Positions 32,422 through 44,400 of a DNA stretch of 64,000 nt are shown piece by piece. Every line of letters starts with the position of its first letter. Position 1 is the stretch's first letter. The translations under genes were made by a program, and so were the position numbers. This stretch comes from Bolinopsis microptera (lineage: Eukaryota > Ctenophora > Tentaculata > Lobata > Bolinopsidae). Under the pieces are notes generated by a model, which made no database searches, was not told where the DNA came from, and saw nothing but the letters and a program-made list of their open reading frames with translations. Location of the stretch: positions 753,812 to 817,811 of the forward strand of contig NC_087080.1 of the NCBI RefSeq assembly GCF_026151205.1, given 5' to 3'.

Positions 32422-35400
32422 ATGAGTTCAACACCCCGATCAAGATACAGGAACTTCAATGGTAACTATCATTATTAGATTATATTACAAATTCTCATGT
32501 TAGTCATTTATTAGGGGGGAGGGGCCGGGGGGCTCCAAATTTTCGTTTGAATGTGGGGCAATTTTAAAACTGAAAATTGTTCGCTAGACTGTATTAAGTT
32601 GCTGAAAGGTGGATTCATAAAAATCAGCCAAATGCAATCAAAGAACTAGCAGATGTTCAGAATGGGGTAGTGACTAGCAAAGTGAACATATCAAGATTCT
32701 TCAAATCAGTATTCAATTCAGACTACATTGAAGATGGATTTGAAATCATACAATACAATTATACAAAAGTTTATTTCAACAATCAAAATAATCAAACATG
32801 AGGAACAAGTAGAACATCATAAACTGGTATCAATAGAACATAATAACATAAAAATGTTAATATGGTTACTCTATCATCAAATTTCTGAGTGATAACGATG
32901 CTTAAATTTTAACGTTTCTGGGTGACATGGTTGATGGTCGATAAGAACTTTGTTAAGCTTTTCTATTTAGAAAAGTCATGTCATTACACAGCGCGGTTTA
33001 GGATTGAAATAATATTGTTATTAAAATGCTCACTGTAGCTATACATTCTGGATTTTCATCTTCAATAGCATCCTAACCCCACTTTTATTTAGATTTGGGA
33101 ACTTCTGCAGCCAACCGCCACTCATCCTACATTCCTCCATCTCAACCTCTTGACGTTCTTTCACTTCTGACTCCAAGTGCTAAATCCAAGTATTCATCTT
33201 CTTCTGTGAAAAAAAGTGTATATTCTGTAAAAACCAGGTTAGTGGTTACTCTTTTCATTTTCCTTTTGTTACACTTCCAACGGTAGCAGTACATAGTTAT
33301 TGATTCTCATCGACGCTCTTCTTAACTACGTGTTTATTCATGTTCCAACTTCTGTCTAATGAAAAATATAGCCATCAGCAAAATTTTATGCCATAACTAC
33401 GTTTTCACAATTTGCAGCGATGGTTCTGAGGTTAAAACAAGTGCCCCTGTGAAGAAAAATGTCTTTGGGCGTAGCAGCATATATGGTGCCCTAGAAGCAG
33501 CATTAGCAACTGTTGAAGATAGTGGTGTTAAAAATGAAAACAACAGAGTAAATGAACGTGTGACTCAGCCCTTAGCAGAATCTAGTGAAGTTGTATATCG
33601 CAGGAAACTTCCTGGGAGAACCACGCAAAACGACATAAACTCTGGTTAGTAGTAAAACCAATAATTAAATAAATTTAAATATATTGAAAATTTCTTGTTT
33701 CATTGAATAATTAAGTTGGTTTCGAAAATTATATCGATTTCATTCTATTATCTATCAGTAAACACCTGAAAGTAAGAATAAAAAGTTTATTTTTCTGACA
33801 GGCGAAGAAAATCTAGACCGACAAAAATCAATGTCGCTTGACGTAGAAGAGGCTTTCCCTTCCATTCGATCTAGGATACAGTCGTATGGTCCTGTCAAAG
33901 CAAGGGCAACTAAGCGTATTCTCCCTAATGCTCCAGCAGAGGAACCTAAACTGACAATCAGACGGGTTTCCTTTGAGCATATTATAAAACCCGAGAATGT
34001 GTGCTTATTAAAAAAGGAATCCGATGACAGTGGATGTGATGAAAACTTTGAGGTATGTAATAAGTGTTATCTTAGGTATATTAAGAGTAATTTTTTAAAT
34101 AAAATTTCTTTACTTGCATTTCAGTTCGATCCTCAAATCGTGACCAATTATATTGATATCAGATTGGGAGAAAATTCCCCCTACAATTTTTGTTGCTATA
34201 ATAAAACCTCTCAGGAGAGCCTGTCTGGAACGACTACTCCCAGTCACCGCGTCGCCAGTATCACAAGCATTGACAGTCTCCTAGGTCCTGGGAGCCCACG
34301 CACTTCCTCCACTAGCCCAGATTTGTTGCCTAGAAAACAGTCCAACCTTCTCATTAATCCGGCTCTTGAAGAGGACAAAGAAGACATCTTTATTGATGAA
34401 GACTTGAAGGAGTCGTGTGAGTCAAGAAGGGGGAACGGTGGTTTTTCAGTCAGAGCAGTGAATTTAGATGATACACTGGAGTTTGTAACAATGGAAGCAC
34501 CTGTCAAGCACATGCCTCGTAAAATGTCTCCTCCAGATTTAGTATCTGATGAGGGATCAGAGGTTTTTGAAAGGAAGATTTACTCCACTGAGGAGTTGCC
34601 GGAAAGGAAGATCAGTAACACCAAGCTCAAGAATAATGACTCATATCATGTGAAACTAGGTGGCCATGACATAAAGGTGTCCCATTCCAGTAAATATACT
34701 ACAACCAACCACATAAAACAGCCAAACACTCCCTCGGGCAAACGTAACACCACTTCTGCTGCACCCTTCCACAGTAATGATAAGGTGCTTAATAAACTTG
34801 TCAACAACACAAAAAGAGCAAATACCACTGGTTCTATTCCTATACAATCTAATGGAATTAGCGACAGAAACTCCTTTTATCGATCAGAAAAGATTTTGGA
34901 TAAAAAAGTAAGAAACACAAAACCAATTCCATCTGATGATAGCAACAGGATCCTTTTTGCAGAATCTCAGGAGGAAAAGATTGGAGAAAAATTTAGTTCA
35001 AATGAGAAGATAATGAACAAATTGATCAGCAACACCAGAAGAGCTAAAACGCTCCACTCTTTGCTGACAAATGGTCCAGATGCAGACAAAGAAATGTCTG
35101 ATAAAATTAATTCGGTTGAGGGACCGAAAAACCAAGAAAAGAGAAAGAATGATCGTAACGGTAATCTGAACACCGTCAAGGAATCCACTCAAGACGAGGA
35201 AAAATTCAGTGGACAGTTTCGCACCAACGAAAACATTTTGAATAAATTTCTAAATAATACCAAACGTTCCGAAACTGTTGCTTCTTTGCCGATTCGAGAC
35301 AAAAAAGATATAAAGTTGTCTGACGAGGAGCCCACCAAGGATGTTGAGTCTTTTAAAGTGAACGATAAGATATTAGACAAATACATAAAGAACACAAAAC

Positions 35401-38400
35401 CACCCAAGAGTACTCCTGTGAAAGTTGAGATTGAGAAAGCTGATTCAAAAACAATCTCCAATTTAAATGACGAAAAGAAGGAAGAATTAGAGAAAGAGCC
35501 CACCAAAGATGATAAGTCTTTTAAAGTGAACGATAAGATATTAGACAAATACATAAAGAACACAAAACCAACCAAGAGTACTCCTGTGAAAGTTGAGATT
35601 GAGAAAGCTGATTCAAAAACAATCTCCAATTTAAATGACGAAAAGAAGGAGGATGTGGAGGAGGAAAATGATAGTTTCGGTGACGAATTCCGAACTGGCG
35701 GGAAAGCACTTAACAAATTACTGACCAACTCCAGACAATGGGAATCTAGCCCAGCTTTACTGAGAACGGAAAACTTCAAGACCAACGAAAACTCACTGGA
35801 CAAATACGTGAATAATACAAAACCACCAAAGACAGTCAGTACATCGCCGAGAAATGATAAAATCTCTCCTCAAGTTCAAGAATGGCGGAGGGAGGAGGTA
35901 GCTAAAGATCCCCTTAACTTTTCCGAAAAGAAATCCCAAATTCTGGCTATCAAGAAGAAGACACCTCCTTATGATAGTGGAGTGAGGAAAATGGCAAAAC
36001 CTGCGGTTCCTTTCGATAACAATTCACCGGTAACCCCTGTCTCTCCTTTGGTGGCTAAAATTCAAGTTCTAGAAACTTCTCCAGGTAAATGATCTCTGAT
36101 TAATTAAAATGGTTGATTTTGAAAACAGACTATTTTGATCAAATTTTCTCTGTGCTCATAAATTTTCCTTTTGTTCTAAATTTCTAAAACTGGAAAACAC
36201 TCAGTTTTCTCTATCATAACTTATTATACATTTCCTTACTTATATTGTTTGACAGTTTCCTCCTCGGACGAGAGCGACGCTTCTGCTGTTGCTGACTGGA
36301 AGAAAAAGATCATGTCCTCTCAGAACCTGCTACAACGTGGCATGTCAGCCCCACTACTCCTCAGACCCCTGAGTTGCCACCATTATGGAGGTTTGTGAGA
36401 AACTCCATGTTTTTAAACTACTCCTCAGACCCCTAGTTGCTACCATTATGGAGGTTTGTGAGAAACTTCATGTTTTTAAACTACTCCTCAGACCCCTAGT
36501 TGCCACCATTATGGAGGTTTGTGAGAAACTCCATGTTTTTAAACTACTCCTCAGATCCCTAGTTGCCACCATTATGGAGGTTTGTATACCGAGAAACTCC
36601 ATGTTTCTAAACTACTCCTCAGACCCCTAGTTGCCACCATTATGGAGGTTTGTGTACCGAGAAACTCCATGTTTTTAAACTACTCCTCAGACCCCTAGTT
36701 GCCACTTTATGGAGGTATGTATACGAGAAACTCCATGTTTCTAAATACTCCTCAGACCCCTAGTTGCCCATTATGGAGGTTTGTGAGAAACTCCATGATT
36801 TAAATACTCTCAGACCCTTTTGCCCACCATTATGAAGGTTTGTGAGAACTTCTTGTTTTTAACTACTCTCAGACCTAGTTGCAACCCATTCATGGAGGTT
36901 TGTGAGAAACTCCATGTTTTTAAAACTACTCATAAGACCCCTGTTGCCTCCATTTATGGAGGTGTGTGAGAAACTTTCATGTTTTAAACTACTCTCCGAC
37001 CCTAGTTGCCACCATTATGGCGTTTGTTATCCGAGAATCTCCATGTTTTAAACTACTTCTCAGACCCCTGTTGCCACCTTTATAGTGAGGTTTGGTGGAG
37101 AAAACTCCATTTTTTAAAAAACTTACCTCCTCAGACCCCTAGTTGCCACCATTATGGAGGTTTGTGAGAAACTCCATGTTTTTAAACTACTCCTCAGACC
37201 CCTAGTTGCCACCATTATGGAGGTTTGTTGTACCGAGAAACTTCATGTTTTTAAACTACTCCTCAGACCCCTAGTTGCCACCATTATGGAGGTTTGTGAG
37301 AAACTCCATGTTTTTTAAAACTATCTCTGACCCTAGTTGCCACCATTATGGAGGTTTGTGTACCGAGAAACTCCATGTTTTTAAACCTACTCTCTGACCC
37401 CTAGTTGCACATTATGGAGGTTTGTGAGAAATCCATGTTTTAACGACTCCTCAGGACCTAGTGCCACCTTTATGGAGGTTGTGGAATTCCATGTTTTTTA
37501 AACTCTCCTCAGATCCGAGTTGCCACCAATATGGGGTTTGTGTACCGAGAAAACTCCATGTTTTTTAAACTACTCCTCAGCCCGAGTTGCACCATTATGG
37601 ACTATGGAGGGTTTGTATACGAGAATCTCCTTGTTTTAAACTACTCCTCAGGACCCTAGTTTTTAAACTTGATATGTTATTGCTATCGTCCTAAGAGCTG
37701 TGGACTGTAAGTAGCGATGTATTTAGTATAAATAACTCTGCAGATGAGACTCATGTTTCATAATATTATCATCCACAATCCGTGCCAGAATGTCGCGTGC
37801 AGGCTTCTAGCTGGTTACCTGGTTACTTCTAGGAATTCCGGTGAGGTTGATAAAGTTTAGATGAGGTGCCAACGGTTGTTAAGATCATTAATTTAATTAA
37901 TTTAATGACACTTTTCACTTTATGTAACCGGAATGTCCTGATTAATGAGTTTCTTTGCGATTAGTTGATAATTGTGAACAATTTAATGAGGTCACGTTGT
38001 TTCAAGCATTGTGAAATAAGTATTTTACGACATTTTGGTCCATCACGAATTACATGAATTTTAAAGATTTCCCAAATTTTAAAAGTTTTTATCGTACTTT
38101 TGATAACAAGGTTTACTGTGGTGGTGCGTCAAAATATCGCTTATAATTTACAGGTCCCACCCAGTGTGCATGTATTCGATTTGACAGTATACATTATCCG
38201 TCATCGTTTTCTCTATGCTTTTTTAGTATGCTCAAGATACACTATTTTATGTTAATTATTACTAATAGGCACTTAATTACTTTATTAAAAGTGCATGTTA
38301 CATATCAATTATATTCTTAATTTGATCAGATGTCAAGATGGAACTATTAATCGGACGTTTTGACTTGAACCACGAAATCTGTGTAGGTTTCTACGAAATC

Positions 38401-41400
38401 AATTCGTTTATTTATCCTTCTCGAACAACAACAGTACTGTAAATTATACTATTATGTATGTGAATGAACGTATGTGGCATTAGTGAATGAAGTTCTTGCT
38501 TGTATTTTAACATATTGACAATATCAATTATCCTTGTCATACCCTAGTAAGAAGACTCATTACTTAGCTTGGTTAGCGCTCTTCATGTAATATGAAACAG
38601 TCTCAAGCTAAAGTTCTTAACAAGGACCAAGGTTATTAACAGAGTTCATATGGAATTCCGTGAAGTATTTTATAATAATGTTACTCACTGCCAATTCTCA
38701 TATCAGGCTGTCATGTCCGTAAATCACGTTGCGTTTTTTCGACCTTTAAGTTTGTGAGCTGGAATAGTCTTTACTCGAAATGCTTATTGTGAAAATAGCA
38801 TTAAAAATACTCCTGAGCCCTCTGACTAGGTCTATTTCTTGCCCAGTCGAATTGAAAGATGTAAGTTCCTGTTTTTATAGCTATAGCTTCTCAATTACGG
38901 TAACAAAAAAAACACAATTCAATTGAAAAGTATGCCTTGTTATGTGCTGTTATTTTAGTGTAGATTGTGAACAAATTTGTTAATAAAAAACCGCAATTCT
39001 TATCAATGTGTTCACCAGTAAGTGTTACTCTGAGGATAAACCAGTCAGGCAATATCCACGTAACCCAGTACATGGTTCCTGTCTTCTTTCAATTGAAAGA
39101 AGATAGAAACCGATAAATCAAAGAGTCCTCAGGTTAGGCTTCAATAATTAAATCTAGAAGAAACCAGGAGGTTTCCTAATAGCTATAGTTTAAAGTAAAG
39201 GTGCGGCAATTGGAGTTAATATAGTTAATATAGTTCAAAGTCAGGGCGCAAAAGGTAGTGTAACTATGGTAACCGGCGCAAAAGGTATTTAACGAGGTCT
39301 GCTTGATTATCTCATGCAACTTTATACAGGTTCACATCATCTGTTTTCTGTAATTATTTACAAGTTTACGAGATTACCAAGGTTACGGGATTATTGGCTG
39401 ACTGCCAACAAGTTGATTGTTAGAATGGGGTTACTGCCTACTCCTTTTTTTTTGGTCTGAATATTTAATTAATTAATTAATTAATTAATTAATTAATTAA
39501 TTTCCATAGTTCCCGGAAATGAGCTTTCCGGTTTTTGTCTCTGTTTGGTGTTAAGTTGTCGTGTTGAAAGGTTCGCGGAGTTTGTTTATTTTAAAACTTG
39601 CGTCTTAATCTGAAGCAAGGCCCTTAATTGCGCACTCCTTTTTCGGCAACTCATTTTCAGACAAACATAAATACTTACCTTCTATTATCAGTAATAATAT
39701 CTAAGTTTGGGACTTTATCGATACTAGAGAAGATTGTCACACAATGTAAGAAGAATCAAACAGCGTTTTGATGCGAGATTGTAATATTTAGACTATTAAA
39801 AACAAAACATTCGGTTAAATAAGAAATTTAGAAAAATAACAAGTTAAGCTGGAACACAGATACCTGGTGGTAACCATGGGAACACCTCACAGATACCTGG
39901 TGGTAACCATGGGAACACCTCACAGATACCTGGTGGTAACCATGGGAACACCTCACAGATACCCGGTGGTAACCATGGGAACACCTCACAGATACCCGGT
40001 GGTAACCATGGGAACACCTCACAGATACCTGGTGGTAACCATGGGAACACCTCACAGATACCTGGTGGTAACCATGGGAACACCTCACAGATACCTGGTG
40101 GTAACCATGGGAACACCTCACAGATACCTGGTGGTAACCATGGGAACACCTCACAGATACCTGGTGGTAACCATGGGAACACCTCACAGATACCTGGTGG
40201 TAACCATGGGAACACCTCACAGATACCTGGTGGTAACCATGGGAACACCTCACAGATACCTGGTGGTAACCATGGGAACACCTCACAGATACCTGGTGGT
40301 AACCATGGGAACACCTCACAGATACCTGGTGGTAACCATGGGAACACCTCACAGATACCTGGTGGTAACCATGGGAACACCTCACAGATACCTGGTGGTA
40401 ACCATGGGAACACCTCACAGATACCTGGTGGTAACCATGGGAACACCTCACAGATACCTGGTGGTAACCATGGGAACACCTCACAGATACCTGGTGGTAA
40501 CCATGGGAACACCTCACAGATACCTGGTGGTAACCATGGGAACACCTCACAGATACCTGGTGGTAACCATGGGAACACCTCACAGATACCTGGTGGTAAC
40601 CATGGGAACACCTCACAGATACCTGGTGGTAACCATGGAAACACCTCACAGATACCTGGTGGTAACCATGGGAACACCTCACAGATACCTGGTGGTAACC
40701 ATGGGAACACCTCACAGATACCTGGTGGTAACCATGGGAACACCTCCCAGATACCTGGTGGTAACCATGGGAACACCTCACAGATACCTGGTGGTAACCA
40801 TGGGAACACCTCACAGATACCCGGTGGTAACCATGGGAACACCTCACAGATACCCGGTGGTAACCATGGGAACACCTCACAGATACCCGGTGGTAACCAT
40901 GGGAACACCTCACAGATACCTGGTGGTAACCATGGGAACACCTCACAGATACCTGGTGGTAACCATGGGAACACCTCACAGATACCTGGTGGTAACCATG
41001 GGAACACCTCACAGATACCTGGTGGTAACCATGGGAACACCTCACAGATACCGGTGGTAACCATGGGAACACCTCACAGATACCTGGTGGTAACCATGGG
41101 AACACCTCACAGATACCCGGTGGTAACCATGGGAACACCTCACAGATACCTGGTGGTAACCATGGGAACACCTCACAGATACCTGCTGGTAACCATGGGA
41201 ACACCTCACAGATACCTGGTGGTAACCATGGGAACACCTCACAGATACCTGGTGGTAACCATGGGAACACCTCACAGATACCTGGTGGTAACCATGGGAA
41301 CACCTCACAGATACCTGGTGGTAACCATGGGAACACCTCACAGATACCTGGTGGTAACCATGGGAACACCTCACAGATACCTGGTGGTAACCATGGGAAC

Positions 41401-44400
41401 ACCTCACAGATACCTGGTGGTAACCATGGGAACACCTCACAGATACCTGGTGGTAACCATGGGAACACCTCACAGATACCTGGTGGTAACCATGGGAACA
41501 CCTCACAGATACCTGGTGGTAACCATGGGAACACCTCACAGATACCTGGTGGTAACCATGGGAACACCTCACAGATACCTGGTGGTAACCATGGGAACAC
41601 CTCACAGATACCTGGTGGTAACCATGGGAACACCTCACAGATACCTGGTGGTAACCATGGGAACACCTCACAGATACCTGGTGGTAACCATGGGAACACC
41701 TCACAGATACCTGGTGGTAACCATGGAAACACCTCACAGATACCTGGTGGTAACCATGGGAACACCTCACAGATACCTGGTGGTAACCATGGGAACACCT
41801 CACAGATACCTGGTGGTAACCATGGGAACACCTCCCAGATACCTGGTGGTAACCATGGGAACACCTCACAGATACCTGGTGGTAACCATTGGAACACCTC
41901 ACAGATACCCGGTGGTAACCATGGGAACACCTCACAGATACCCGGTGGTAACCATGGGAACACCTCACAGATACCCGGTGGTAACCATGGGAACACCTCA
42001 CAGATACCTGGTGGTAACCATGGGAACACCTCACAGATACCTGGTGGTAACCATGGGAACACCTCACAGATACCTGGTGGTAACCATGGGAACACCTCAC
42101 AGATACCTGGTGGTAACCATGGGAACACCTCACAGATACCCGGTGGTAACCATGGGAACACCTCACAGATACCTGGTGGTAACCATGGGAACACCTCACA
42201 GATACCCGGTGGTAACCATGGGAACACCTCACAGATACCCGGTGGTAACCATGGGAACACCTCACAGATACCTGGTGGTAACCATGGGAACACCTCACAG
42301 ATACCTGCTGGTAACCATGGGAACACCTCACAGATACCTGGTGGTAACCATGGGAACACCTCACAGATACCTGGTAGTTACCATGGGAACACCTCACAGA
42401 TACCTGGTGGTAACCATGGGAACACCTCACAGATACCTGGTGGTAACCATGGGAACACCTCACAGATACCCGGTGGTAACCATGGGAACACCTCACAGAT
42501 ACCCGGTGGTAACCATGGGAACACCTCACAGATACCTGGTGGTAACCATGGGAACACCTCACAGATACCTGGTGGTAACCATGGGAACACCTCACAGATA
42601 CCTGGTGGTAACCATGGGAACACCTCACAGATACCTGGTGGTAACCATGGGAACACCTCACAGATACCTGGTGGTAACCATGGGAACACCTCACAGATAC
42701 CCGGTGGTAACCATGGGAACACCTCACAGATACCTGGTGGTAACCATGGGAACACCTCACAGATACCCGGTGGTAACCATGGGAACACCTCACAGATACC
42801 CGGTGGTAACCATGGGAACACCTCACAGATACCTGGTGGTAACCATGGGAACACCTCACAGATACCTGCTGGTAACCATGGGAACACCTCACAGATACCT
42901 GGTGGTAACCATGGGAACACCTCACAGATACCTGGTAGTTACCATGGGAACACCTCACAGATACCTGGTGGTAACCATGGGAACACCTCACAGATACCTG
43001 GTGGTAACCATGGGAATACCTAACAATTTATCGTCTCCCCCTAATCAGATCATTTTCAGGGTATTTCTGACGTATCAGACACAGAAGATGTGGTGGGAGA
43101 CCTACCTACCTTCAAACCTACTGGTTCTAAAGCCAAGTTCGGGTTAGTACGCTTTTACTTTTAAACTTTAAAAACTTCTATTAATAGATTTAGCATACTT
43201 ACCTGTAATTATTTTCGTAGATTTGGCATGTGAAATTTGAGAGGAGCAATGATAGCTCCTTTTTTGTTTTGAACACATGAAATGTTAATAGTCCACATTG
43301 TCACATTTTGTTGTCCCAATTATCATCTCATAACACGTGCAGTACTAACAAAGCTGAGGAAAAGTTACTTGAACCTGACTGGTATGCAATGTGTGCACTG
43401 TATAGTAATACTGTGCTATAAATAATCGACACTATAATTGAGGAGTTGTGTAGCTATTAGTACCTAATTATCATAATTCACATGTCTAATTAACCAATTA
43501 TCAAGTAATTCATGTTTAATTAATAAAATAAGTTGTTGATTTCTTCAAGTAAAATCGTTTCCTTCGTCGTGATACTGATATACTCCCATGTTCAAAGTTT
43601 CTTATTTCGTTGAAAACGCATCCTGTATTTTCACACATTAGCACACGAAAATAAAGTAAATTATAAATAAGTTTTAATTAGAAGTATTACTAATGCGTTT
43701 TAGCAAGAAGTATATCATTATGTATCAAAACGTTTCCTTCTAAATGACATCATATCATCAGCATAATTTACTCCTTCATAATATCATATTGTCACACCGA
43801 CCTAGTTATAATACACCTATAGATAAGATGATTAATTTACTCCTTCATAATATCATCTTATAGATAAGATGATTAATAAGCCGTATGGCGGGACAGAATA
43901 TTACACATATTATAATATATAAATCCTGCATACAGTATAGCTCATTATTCAGTTGCTTGCTTGTACGCATGATCAGTACAACCAGTCTTGCTTTACTCAG
44001 CAACGGGCTGACTTTTATTTGGTGCACTTTTGTGTTTGCCCTTTATTTCTACCTAGTCTTCAAATTCTGGTGAGTTAAAAGTGTAGACTATGAGATATTG
44101 AACTGTGTATCAGAACTTATAGTATCTGCTTCTGACCACAATATAAAATATTAGTTTTATTTACAGTCGAACTGGTCCAAAGTTCGATATTTCACCATAA
44201 TAATGTTTTTAATTTTGTTAACTGAGCTACTGATTACTGAAAATTTAATGAAAACTTAAAATATTGGAAGTATTAAAATGAACTACTCCTCCTCCTCCTC
44301 CATCTAAATTCAAAGTAACTGCCCTCATCAACTAGTGTCCTCTATCTTGTCGGTCAGCTGAACATTCTTTGTTATTGGTAATTCAGGGTGTTCCGTATTG

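Noticed and set aside
36385-36630. Plus-strand frame of 81 codons in the 63-bp array
   Set aside because: It is the wrong phase for the exon it abuts, and breaks down as soon as units vary in length.
39828-43147. Very long open frames on both strands across the 33-bp array
   Set aside because: The period is a multiple of three and the unit lacks stops, so every copy stays open. There is no other sign of coding, and a one-base deletion at ~41050 merely shifts the frame.
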